A stretch of 64,000 nt of DNA, from NCBI RefSeq assembly GCF_001571145.1, contig NZ_BCTF01000001.1:304380-368379 (forward strand). Direction: 5' to 3'. Position 1 is the stretch's first letter; each line of letters opens with the position of its first letter. Shown piece after piece: positions 50,016 through 57,221 of the stretch. Source of the DNA: Hydrogenophaga flava NBRC 102514 (GTDB lineage Bacteria; Pseudomonadota; Gammaproteobacteria; Burkholderiales; Burkholderiaceae_C). The notes beneath the pieces are model-generated. The model saw only the letters and a program-made list of their open reading frames with translations, did no database searches and had not been told where the DNA came from. A program made the position numbers and the translations under genes.

Positions 50016-51545
50016 TCAGGGCGCGGGCGTGCGGTCCACCATGTCGCGCATGCGCCGCCGCATCGCGCGGTCGCGCCGCTGTTCTTCGTTCCAGTCCTCG
50101 TGCACGCCGCGCCACAGCGCCAGTGCCATCAGCAGAATCACCACGGCGAACGGCAGCGCAAACACGATGGTCGCCGTCTGCACCGCCTTCACACCGCCGG
50201 CCAGCAGCAGGCTGATGGCAATGCCCGAAACCAGAAGGCCCCAGACGATCTTCACCCGTGCACCGGGGTTTTCATCGCCGCCGGTGCTCATCATGCCCAG
50301 CACGAGCGTGGCCGAGTCGCCCGAGGTCACAAAAAACACCAGCACCAGCACCGTGGCCACGCCACTCATCAACCCGCCCAGCGGCAGGTGGCCGAACATG
50401 GCGAACAGACCGGTGGACACGTCGGCGCTCACCGCTTCGGCAATGGGCAGGCCCCGCAGGATTTCCAGGTGCAGCGCCGTGCCCCCGAACACCGAGAACC
50501 ACACGAACGCAGCCAGCGTAGGCGCCAGCACGGTACCCAGCACGAACTCGCGGATGGTGCGTCCGCGCGAGACGCGCGCGATGAACAGGCCCACGAAGGG
50601 CGACCAGCTCACCCACCAGGCCCAGTAGAACACCGTCCAGCCGCCCACCCAGCCGCTGTCGCGGAAGGGCGTCATGCGCAGGCTCATGCGCACGAAGTCG
50701 CTCAGGTAGCTGCCCAGCGTGTTGGTGAAGGTGTCGATGATCGCCACCGTCGGCCCCAGCACGAACACCGCCAGCGCCAGCACGCCCGCCACGATCAGGT
50801 TGAAGGTCGAGAGCCACTTGATGCCCTTGCTCACCCCGGTCACGGCCGAGGTCAGGAACAGCACCGTCGTGACCACGATGATGGCCACCTGCGCGGTGCT
50901 GTTCACCGGCACCCCCATCACCGCCGCCAGGCCGCTGTTGATCTGCAGTGCCCCCATGCCCAGCGAGGCCGCCACGCCGAAGGCCGTGGCGATCACCGCC
51001 AGAACGTTCACCACCGGCCCCAGCTTCTTCATCGGTGCCCAGGGCAGGGCTTCCACCGCGGTGCTCACCAGCGCCGAGCCGCCGCGGCGGAACTGGAAGA
51101 ACGCGATGGCCAGCGCCACGATGCTGTACACCGCCCAGGGGTGCAGCCCCCAGTGGAAGAAGCTGTAGCGCATGGCCGCGTTGGCGGCCTCTGGCGTGTG
51201 GGCTGCGATGCCGGGTGGCGGCGCGCCGTAGTGCGAAATCGGCTCGGCCACGCCCCAGAACACCAGGCCGATGCCCATGCCCGCAGCAAACAGCATGGCG
51301 AACCAGGCCCCGATGGAAAACTCCGGCTCGTCGTCCTCACCGCCGAGCTTGAGATCGCCGTAGCGGCTGACCGCCAGGATCAGCGCCATCACCACCAGGC
51401 CCAGCACCACCCACAGGTAGAACCAGCCAAAGTTGCGCGTGATGCCCGCCAGTGCGGTGTCGAACACCCCGCCCAGCGACGCAGGGGCGATGACACCCCA
51501 CAGAACAATGGCCAGGATCAGACCGGCCGACACGATGAGCTGCAT
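50016..51545 (-). CDS. BCCT family betaine/choline/carnitine-type transporter
   Basis: The 509-residue product has twelve membrane segments and the BCCT signatures GMGIGLVFWGVAEPISHYG and FYWAWWVSWSPFVGLFIARV (positions near 50560-50640), the latter holding the Trp box of the substrate site. These sodium- or proton-coupled carriers take up betaine, choline or carnitine for osmoprotection or as carbon source. The polar C-terminal tail (about 470-509, rich in Arg and Asp) may be an osmosensing arm. GGAGGAG lies 9 bp before the ATG at 51545. No glycine-betaine catabolic genes are nearby, so the substrate is open. Confidence 0.92.
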   Translation of the reverse strand: MQLIVSAGLILAIVLWGVIAPASLGGVFDTALAGITRNFGWFYLWVVLGLVVMALILAVSRYGDLKLGGEDDEPEFSIGAWFAMLFAAGMGIGLVFWGVAEPISHYGAPPPGIAAHTPEAANAAMRYSFFHWGLHPWAVYSIVALAIAFFQFRRGGSALVSTAVEALPWAPMKKLGPVVNVLAVIATAFGVAASLGMGALQINSGLAAVMGVPVNSTAQVAIIVVTTVLFLTSAVTGVSKGIKWLSTFNLIVAGVLALAVFVLGPTVAIIDTFTNTLGSYLSDFVRMSLRMTPFRDSGWVGGWTVFYWAWWVSWSPFVGLFIARVSRGRTIREFVLGTVLAPTLAAFVWFSVFGGTALHLEILRGLPIAEAVSADVSTGLFAMFGHLPLGGLMSGVATVLVLVFFVTSGDSATLVLGMMSTGGDENPGARVKIVWGLLVSGIAISLLLAGGVKAVQTATIVFALPFAVVILLMALALWRGVHEDWNEEQRRDRAMRRRMRDMVDRTPAP

Positions 51546-51918
51546 GAGATTTCTCCTCCAGGCAAAGGGCCGCCCCACCGGCCGCCACGCGGGAAAAGGA
51601 CACGGCACCGCGCAGGTGCGAGCCTGGGCGGTGCGGGTGCCGGCGCAGCCGGGGAGTCAAGCCAGAAGACGGCGGCGGTCCGGCCCGATGTGACGGTGTC
51701 TCCCGGCTCGCCAGGCCCATGCAGGGCGCTTCGGGGCGGTGGCAGCGACGCCATTGCAGCGCGCTGAGCCGGGGCTGTCAGCAAGGACCGGCACCGCCAG
51801 CGCAGGAGGGAGCGCCGGCCATGCCGTCATATACGAAGAGTGCATTGTGCCTGGCTGAGCTTCAGCGCGTGAGCCTGTGCTCACATACCTGAGCAGCCGG
51901 CGCGGACATGCGGCCCGC
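51546..51918. other. 373-bp intergenic region upstream of the BCCT gene
   Basis: I find no convincing gene here. The stretch next to the transporter is G/C-rich. Near the far end is an inverted repeat GTGAGC-CTGT-GCTCAC (51869-51884), which could be an operator or part of a terminator-like fold behind the DMT permease gene. The rest shows no structure I can name. Confidence 0.5.
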
Positions 51919-52959
51919 TCAGTGGCTGTGCCGGTGGTGCAGGTCCGGTGCGTGCGGGTGGCTGTGGCGCAGCGGACTGTGGTGGTGCAGGTGGCTGTGC
52001 GCGCCCGCGGGCATCACCGGGTGCGTGTGGGTGTGGTGCCCGTCGTCGTGGGTGTGGGCGTGCTCATGGTCCAGCGCCTCGTGCTCGTGGGCATGGCCGT
52101 GGTCCTCGGCCAGGTGCACCAGCACCCCGGCCACCATCAGCGCGCCGCCCGCCAGCAGCAGCACGCTGCCCGAGCGCTCGCCCAGCGCGAACGCGCCGAG
52201 TGCGCCGATGAAGGGCGCGAACGCAAACACCGAACCGGTGCGCGCGGCGCCGAAATGGCGCTGCGCGAGCAGATAAAACCGCAGGCTCAGGCCATAGCCC
52301 GTCGCCCCCACAGCCAGCAGCGCCAGTGCCGCCGGCCACCCGGGCAGTGGCTCGCCCCGGGCCAGCGCCAGTGCCGTGGTGACGCAGGCCCCCAGCGCCG
52401 CCTTGACCAGCACCACCTGCCCCGGGTCGCGGTCGGCCACGCCGCGCGAGAGCGTGTTGTCCACGCCCCAGGCCACCGTGGCCACGGCCACCGCCAGCAG
52501 GCCCAGCAGCTGCACCTGGCCCGTGAGGCCCTGGTCGATCACCAGCAGCGCGCCACCGGCCAGCAGCAGCGCCACCGCCGACTTCACCCGCCCGTCCAGC
52601 ACCTCGCCGTACCAGCGCCAGGCCAGCACCGCGGTGAACACCGCTTCCAGCGTGAGCAGCAGCGAGGCGCTGGCGCCGCTGGTGCGCTGCAGCCCCCAGG
52701 CCAGCGCCACTGGCCCGAGCACCGCGCCCGCCGCCACCATGGCCAGCAGGCGCGGCGCATCGCTGCGGCGCAAGGGCGCTTCCACCTGGGCACCCCGCCG
52801 CTGCAGCAGCGCCACCAGCGCCGCGCCCGCGTACAGCAGGGCAGCTGTGGAAAACGGCCCCAGCCCCAGACCGAAGCGCTGCACCAGCGGCGTGCTCAGG
52901 CCGAACAGGGTGGCGGCCAGCAGGGCCAGCAGGCCGCCGCGCAGAACGGGAGAGGCCAT
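51919..52959 (-). CDS. DMT/EamA family permease with histidine-rich tail
   Basis: The 346-residue product has ten membrane segments in two EamA halves (about 5-135 and 150-283; for example FGLSTPLVQRFGLGLGPFST and AWGVDNTLSRGVADRDPGQ). Its last 62 residues (285-346) contain 24 histidines among Asp, Glu, Ser and Pro, ending HHRHSH. EamA proteins export or import small metabolites. A His-rich cytoplasmic or periplasmic tail is typical of zinc, nickel or cobalt handling proteins, so this permease may move a metal or metal complex. That is inference. The tail is also the 3' end of an operon with the Cys/His exported protein and HupE-type gene, with 5 bp to the former. Confidence 0.83.
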   Translation of the reverse strand: MASPVLRGGLLALLAATLFGLSTPLVQRFGLGLGPFSTAALLYAGAALVALLQRRGAQVEAPLRRSDAPRLLAMVAAGAVLGPVALAWGLQRTSGASASLLLTLEAVFTAVLAWRWYGEVLDGRVKSAVALLLAGGALLVIDQGLTGQVQLLGLLAVAVATVAWGVDNTLSRGVADRDPGQVVLVKAALGACVTTALALARGEPLPGWPAALALLAVGATGYGLSLRFYLLAQRHFGAARTGSVFAFAPFIGALGAFALGERSGSVLLLAGGALMVAGVLVHLAEDHGHAHEHEALDHEHAHTHDDGHHTHTHPVMPAGAHSHLHHHSPLRHSHPHAPDLHHRHSH

Positions 52960-52964
52960 GGCGT

Positions 52965-53315
52965 TCACTGCCCGGTGTGGTTGGCCACGATGAAGTTGCC
53001 TGGCTGCGAGAAGAAGATGTAGAGCGTCTGCTTGCCGGCGTCGGCCACGGCCGGGTTCTTGAAGCTGACCTTCCACTCCTTGCCCTTCTTGCCGTCGATC
53101 AGTTCCAGCTTGTCCTGCGGGACCGCCTGCCAGGAGGCGTCGAGCTTGCCTGCCTTGACCAGGGCGGCCTTGCGTTTGGCCGCGCAGTCGGTGACCACGG
53201 CTTCGGTGGCGGGCTTGCTGCCGTGGAAGTGGCAGCTGCCGCCCGCGTCGGCCAGGGCGGCGGGCGCAGCGAACAGGGTGCAGACCAGGGCAGACACGGT
53301 GACGAGGGTTTTCAT
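52965..53315 (-). CDS. Small exported Cys/His protein (possibly DUF6488)
   Basis: The 116-residue product has a signal peptide (about 1-22, ending ALA). The mature start, DAGGSCHFHGSKPATEAVVT, has a CxFH-type His/Cys cluster. A KGKEWKVSFKNPA core follows and the end is FFSQPGNFIVANHTGQ. It resembles the DUF6488 family as I remember it; that is not verified. A role as a periplasmic metal-binding helper is suggested by the His-Cys cluster and by its place between a HupE-type and a His-tailed permease. The ATG at 53315 has AGGA 6-8 bp upstream. Confidence 0.7.
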   Translation of the reverse strand: MKTLVTVSALVCTLFAAPAALADAGGSCHFHGSKPATEAVVTDCAAKRKAALVKAGKLDASWQAVPQDKLELIDGKKGKEWKVSFKNPAVADAGKQTLYIFFSQPGNFIVANHTGQ

Positions 53316-53358
53316 GGGGAATCCTTTGAAGGGTTGAAGCAGGGGCGTGAACAAAAAA

Positions 53359-54147
53359 TCAGAGGCCATCGCGGCTAGGGTCTTCGGTGTTTTCAACATC
53401 GAGATCTTCGTGCGCGTGGCGGTGTTCGGCGGCCGGGAAGCGGAAGCTGTCCGGGTCGGCGTCGTGCTGGTAGCCGTGCAGCTGCATGAACAGCAGGTAG
53501 ACCCCGGCGTAGAAAAGGGCCAGGTTGGCCATGTAGGCGAATCGCTTGAACGAGGCCCGGTGCCGCCACAGGGCCAGCAGGCCGACCATCACCACCAGCG
53601 CCGCGATCTGGCCCAGCTCCACGCCCACGTTGAAGCTCAGGATGCGCCAGAGCATCTGCATCGGGTCGTCGCCCAGCGGCAGCTGCTGCAGCCGGGTCGA
53701 CAGGCCGAAGCCGTGCAGCAGGCCGAAGCCGAACACCATCCACAGCAGGTTGGGCGATGCCATCTGGAAGTGCTTCTGGAAGCCGCCGTTGTTGTCGAAT
53801 GCCTTGTACATCACGCTCAGCGCAATGATGGCGTCGATCAGGTAGTAGTTCCAGGTGATCTTGAAGAAGGTCGCAAAAATCAGCGTGATGCAGTGCCCCA
53901 GCGTGAAGATCGAGACGAACTTGACCACGTCCTTAAAGGACGCCAGGAAGAACACCACACCGAACAGGAACAGCAGGTGGTCGTAGCCAGTGAGCATGTG
54001 GCTGGCGCCCAAGCCCACGTACTGGAGATAGCCGCCGTCCAGCATGCGCTGGCGGTCGGCCTCGGAAATGCCGTGGGCGAGAGCCACGAGCGGTGTGAGG
54101 GTCGCGAGCAGCGCCAAGGCGGCCCGACCCGGAAAGGGAAGGTTCAT
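53359..54147 (-). CDS. HupE/UreJ family membrane protein, long form
   Basis: The 262-residue product has a signal-like first segment ending AHGISEADRQRML, then about six membrane spans. HupE features include YDHLLFLFGVVFFLASF, TLGHCITLIFA and FGLLHGFGLSTRL. HupE/UreJ members carry nickel or cobalt for hydrogenase or urease; this longer form is of the less studied stand-alone type. It ends in an acidic His-containing tail (AEHRHAHEDLDVE). No urease or hydrogenase genes are in the window. Starts at 54147 or 54174 are possible. It lies between the CzcI-like gene and the small Cys/His gene in one direction. Confidence 0.8.
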   Translation of the reverse strand: MNLPFPGRAALALLATLTPLVALAHGISEADRQRMLDGGYLQYVGLGASHMLTGYDHLLFLFGVVFFLASFKDVVKFVSIFTLGHCITLIFATFFKITWNYYLIDAIIALSVMYKAFDNNGGFQKHFQMASPNLLWMVFGFGLLHGFGLSTRLQQLPLGDDPMQMLWRILSFNVGVELGQIAALVVMVGLLALWRHRASFKRFAYMANLALFYAGVYLLFMQLHGYQHDADPDSFRFPAAEHRHAHEDLDVENTEDPSRDGL

Positions 54148-54222
54148 AAATATCCGGAAAAGAAGTGAGGCCACGCGACCCGCCGGCCGGCGGGTCGAAC
54201 CTGAATCCCCCCGGGAGGGGGG

Positions 54223-54618
54223 TCAGGCGGCGGAGCGGGGCGGGCGAAGCAGCCCGTCGGGATCGGCAGACAACGGCAGCACCTCACCGCCCACCGGGGG
54301 CGCCGCCGCCGGCAGGACCAGTGGAGGCAGGACGGCGGCCACTGGAAGCCCCTGAGACTGCATGCCCTCGGCGGCGTGCGAGTGGTGGGGGCCGTGGGCC
54401 CCGTCGTCCATCGCGCCGACAACGAACAGTGTGGCATCCACCTCGTGGCCCAGCCCGTCGTGGGATGCGGGATGTTCGTGATGGCCGTGGTCGATCGCGT
54501 GGGCCACCTCGTGCGACAGGCGCTCGGCCTGCTCGGCCCGCTGCGCGGGCAGCGCCCACACCACAGACTGAAGCAGCAGGCTGAACAGCAGAAGCCAAGT
54601 GGTTAGGGCAGATTTCAC
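54223..54618 (-). CDS. Small exported His-rich protein, CzcI-like
   Basis: The 131-residue product has a signal peptide (LLLFSLLLQSVVWALPA) and a mature region rich in His (HAIDHGHHEHPASHDG, then HGPHHSHAAEG). The Pro-rich end is DPDGLLRPPRSAA. The layout is like CzcI and related small periplasmic proteins at the head of cation-efflux operons, but I do not claim homology. The start is the GTG at 54618; a TAAAAT box ends 7 bp before it, so the transcript may begin at the start codon. A TTG at 54639 would give a more basic N terminus and is an alternative. It probably leads the metal-linked operon. Confidence 0.65.
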   Translation of the reverse strand: MKSALTTWLLLFSLLLQSVVWALPAQRAEQAERLSHEVAHAIDHGHHEHPASHDGLGHEVDATLFVVGAMDDGAHGPHHSHAAEGMQSQGLPVAAVLPPLVLPAAAPPVGGEVLPLSADPDGLLRPPRSAA

Positions 54619-54630
54619 GCGTCGGATTTT

Positions 54631-54651
54631 AGGGGTCAACTTCCGACCCCT
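54631..54651. promoter_or_regulatory. Inverted repeat between divergent small exported protein genes
   Basis: AGGGGTC and GACCCCT are perfect 7-bp arms with a 7-bp spacer, directly beside the presumed -10 box of the minus-strand gene (54626-54631) and 34 bp from the -10 box of the plus-strand gene. This is a good operator candidate for a dimeric, perhaps metal-sensing, repressor. Confidence 0.55.
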
Positions 54652-54684
54652 GCCCCAGACAGGGCGACAAAGAACCACGATTTC

Positions 54685-54699
54685 TATAATCGCCCGATG
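54685..54699 (+). promoter_or_regulatory. TATAAT box 6 bp before ATG
   Basis: A perfect -10 consensus (54685-54690) is followed by only CGCCCG before the ATG at 54697. Transcription should start at or next to the A of the ATG, giving a leaderless or nearly leaderless mRNA. The -35 region is weak. Confidence 0.6.
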
Positions 54700-55008
54700 T
54701 TCCGCCGGTGCCTCGTTGCCCTGTTCGCCCTGCACTTCCTGCTGAGTCTGGGCGGTTTCACGCTGCATGTGCCGTCGCCGGAACTCACCGAGTCCGCCCT
54801 GACCGCCGACGTCGACGGGCTGGGCTCCAGCGTGCAGCACGGGCTCACCGACGACGCGCCCGACATGCCCGACGGCCCGCTGCGCGCCCTCCCGGTGGTC
54901 CGGGTGTCCCACCCTCCGCTGCCGACCACACCCTGGGTATTCGGCTCCCGGGACGACCCGCTGCCCATGGGCCTCGACCGGCCTCCCCGGCGCCCCGCGC
55001 GCGCCTGA
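54697..55008 (+). CDS. Small exported protein of unknown function, CzcI-like layout
   Basis: The 103-residue product starts MFRRCLVALFALHFLLSLGG, a signal peptide cleaved near residue 20-24. A Pro/Asp-rich mature chain follows and ends GLDRPPRRPARA. Size, exported nature and the closing L-x-RPPR resemble the divergent neighbour at 54223-54618, which suggests distant paralogues or two members of the same small metal-response class. It contains only two mature histidines, so it is not itself His-rich. Leaderless promoter upstream. The CorC/HlyC gene begins 86 bp after its stop. Confidence 0.6.
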   Translation: MFRRCLVALFALHFLLSLGGFTLHVPSPELTESALTADVDGLGSSVQHGLTDDAPDMPDGPLRALPVVRVSHPPLPTTPWVFGSRDDPLPMGLDRPPRRPARA

Positions 55009-55094
55009 CCACGGGCGCGGCGTCCGCCCGCCTGCCCTCCCGTTCTCCTGTCTGCCCGCGCGTTCGCGGGCCTGTCCCATGGAACCCCTTCCTC

Positions 55095-56417
55095 ATGGAA
55101 ATCGCCTTGCTTTTTGCACTCATCGTGCTCAATGGCCTGTTCGCCATGTCCGAGATTGCGCTCGTCACCGCCCGCAAGGCGCGTCTGCAGAAACTCATCG
55201 ACGAAGGTGACGGCGCCGCTGCGGCGGCCGTCCAGCTCGGCGAAGACCCGACGCGCTTTCTCTCCACCATCCAGATCGGCATCACGTCCATCGGCGTGCT
55301 CAACGGCATCGTCGGCGAGGCCGCACTGGCCGGGCCGTTGGCCCAATGGCTGATCTCGCTGGGCATGGCCGAGAACATCGCCCAGTACGGCGCCACCGGT
55401 CTGGTGGTGGTGCTGATCACCTACTTCTCCATCGTGGTCGGCGAGCTGGTGCCCAAGCGCATCGGCCAGTCCAACCCGGAAATGCTGGCCCGCTTCATGG
55501 CCCGCCCCATCAACGCCCTGGCCATCGCCACCAAGCCCTTCGTGCTGCTGCTGTCGGTCTCCACCAAGGCACTGCTGCGCCTGCTGGGCGTCAGGGACAA
55601 CAGCGGCGCGGCGGTGACCGAGGAAGAAATCCACGCCCTGCTCGAAGAAGGCACCAGCGCGGGCGTGATCGAGTCGCACGAGCACACCATGGTGCGCAAC
55701 GTGTTCCGGCTGGACGACCGGCAGATCGGCTCGCTGATGGTGCCGCGCAGCGACGTGGTGGTGCTCGACCTCGACCAGAGCTTCGAGGTCAACATGGCGC
55801 GGGTCGAGGCCTCGGACCATGCGCGCTTCCCGGTGGTGCGCGGCGACATGAACCACGTGGCGGGGGTGGTGAACGCGCGCAAGTGGCTCTCGCAGGCGCT
55901 GCGCGGCGGCGAGCGCGAGCTGGCGAACCAGCCGCTGCAGGAGGCGCTGTACGTGCCCGAAACAATCACCGGCATGGAGCTGCTGGACAACTTCCGCCAG
56001 TCCGGCGGCCAGATGGCGTTCGTGATCGACGAGTACGGCGAGGTGCAGGGCATCGTCACGCTGCAGGACCTGATCGAGGCCATCACCGGCGAGTTCAGCC
56101 CGCGCGACCCGGCCACCTCCTGGGCGGTGCAGCGCGAGGACGGCAGCTGGCTGCTGGACGGTCACATCCCGGTGCCCGAGCTGAAGGACCGGCTGGGTCT
56201 GGACACCGTGCCCGACGAGCAGCGCGGCCGCTACCACACGCTCAGCGGCCTGATGATGCTGCTGACCGGCCGCCTGCCCCGGGAAGGCGACCAGGTGGAG
56301 TGGGAGCTGTGGCGCTTCGAGATCGTGGACATGGACGGCCGCACCATCGACAAGGTGCTGGCCACGCGCCGCGACCCGGACGCGCCGGAAGGCACCGACG
56401 AGGTGGTGGCGCCATGA
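55095..56417 (+). CDS. Hemolysin/CorC family membrane protein (CNNM + CBS)
   Basis: The 440-residue product has a DUF21/CNNM membrane domain (about 1-190, with NGLFAMSEIALVTARKARLQ and SIVVGELVPKRIGQSNPE), a CBS pair (about 205-325, with GSLMVPRSDVVVLDLDQS and AFVIDEYGEVQGIVTLQDLI) and a CorC/HlyC transporter-associated domain (about 345-430). Family members export magnesium or cobalt or regulate their transport; 'hemolysin' is a historic label. It overlaps the lipoprotein gene by 4 bp. Its place next to metal-linked genes fits, but a magnesium role needs no such context. Confidence 0.9.
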   Translation: MEIALLFALIVLNGLFAMSEIALVTARKARLQKLIDEGDGAAAAAVQLGEDPTRFLSTIQIGITSIGVLNGIVGEAALAGPLAQWLISLGMAENIAQYGATGLVVVLITYFSIVVGELVPKRIGQSNPEMLARFMARPINALAIATKPFVLLLSVSTKALLRLLGVRDNSGAAVTEEEIHALLEEGTSAGVIESHEHTMVRNVFRLDDRQIGSLMVPRSDVVVLDLDQSFEVNMARVEASDHARFPVVRGDMNHVAGVVNARKWLSQALRGGERELANQPLQEALYVPETITGMELLDNFRQSGGQMAFVIDEYGEVQGIVTLQDLIEAITGEFSPRDPATSWAVQREDGSWLLDGHIPVPELKDRLGLDTVPDEQRGRYHTLSGLMMLLTGRLPREGDQVEWELWRFEIVDMDGRTIDKVLATRRDPDAPEGTDEVVAP

Positions 56418-56848
56418 CCCGACGCACCCACACCGCACCCATGGCGGTGGCGCTGGCCCTGCTGCTGGGCGCCTGCGCCGAGGGCTACCCCGAGCGCTCC
56501 GAGGTCGTGACCCTGCACTACGGCATGGGGCAGGCCGAGGCGATCAAGGCCATGAACCAGGTCGTCAAGGGCAAGCAGCCGAAAAGCCCCGCCCGCTTCG
56601 CCATGCTGGAGGACTGCGTGCTGGAGGTGCATGCGCGCCGTCCGGTGGACGGCCGCGAATCACGCACCCTGGTGCTCAAGGGCGTGCGGGCGGTCGCCAC
56701 CAGAACTGCGGACAGCGACAGCTACCGCGTCACCCTGCACCGCAGCGGTTCGCCCGGCGACCCGGGCCAGACCGTGATGCACGGCGTCCCGTGGACCACC
56801 GCCACGCAGATCAAGTGGCTGCTGGAGTACCTGCCCAGCACCTGCTGA
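56414..56848 (+). CDS. Lipoprotein of unknown function
   Basis: The 144-residue product has a clear lipoprotein signal (LALLLGAC, lipid-modified Cys21), then a soluble domain of about 120 residues with two further cysteines (MLEDCVLEV and the C-terminal residue Cys144). I do not recognise a family. The ATG overlaps the stop codon of the CorC/HlyC gene, so it is translated from the same message and may be a periplasmic partner; this is inference. Confidence 0.7.
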   Translation: MTRRTHTAPMAVALALLLGACAEGYPERSEVVTLHYGMGQAEAIKAMNQVVKGKQPKSPARFAMLEDCVLEVHARRPVDGRESRTLVLKGVRAVATRTADSDSYRVTLHRSGSPGDPGQTVMHGVPWTTATQIKWLLEYLPSTC

Positions 56849-56864
56849 GGCCATACTGCCTACC

Positions 56865-57146
56865 GTGAAGACCTTCATTGCACAGCGCTGGCGCGGCCTC
56901 GTCGGCTGGCGCACCCTGTTCTGGCGCGACCTGCTGGTCGTCGGCACCAGCCTGAACCTGCTCATGACCGGGCTGGCACTGGCGTTGCTGTCGCAGGACG
57001 CGCCCATCCAGTGGGTGCTGCTCGCGCACCTGCTGCCGCTGCCCTACAACCTGCTGATCGTGTCCTCGATCTGGTCGGCACCGCAGCGGCCGAAGATCGT
57101 GCTGGGCGCGAGCGTGTTCTGGCTGGTGCTGTTCGTGGCGGTGTGA
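56865..57146 (+). CDS. Small two- or three-span membrane protein
   Basis: The 93-residue product is basic at the start (KTFIAQRWRGLVGWRTLFWR) and then has three hydrophobic stretches (about 24-42, 48-66, 75-93). It starts with a GTG at 56865. No family is recognised. It lies 16 bp after the lipoprotein gene in the same direction and is probably part of the same transcript. It is short but has coding-like composition and consistent neighbours, so I keep it with reserve. Confidence 0.55.
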   Translation: MKTFIAQRWRGLVGWRTLFWRDLLVVGTSLNLLMTGLALALLSQDAPIQWVLLAHLLPLPYNLLIVSSIWSAPQRPKIVLGASVFWLVLFVAV

Positions 57147-57161
57147 GTCGCCACCGGGCGC

Positions 57162-57177
57162 GACAATCCGCCGCATG
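57162..57177 (+). promoter_or_regulatory. GACAAT box 7 bp before an out-of-frame ATG
   Basis: GACAAT (57162-57167) precedes ATG 57175 with the same spacing seen before other starts in this window. That ATG runs into a stop codon after 20 codons and is out of frame by one base with the MFS reading frame that follows. C-runs (57178-57183 and 57186-57190) lie immediately after it. Confidence 0.5.
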
Positions 57178-57221
57178 CCCCCCATACCCCCGCCCGAGCC
57201 AAGCTCCCCGCCGCCATCTGG

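Noticed and set aside
52000..52100. GTG/CAC-rich low-complexity stretch
   Set aside because: It is the coding sequence for the histidine-rich tail of the DMT permease, not a satellite or CRISPR-like repeat.
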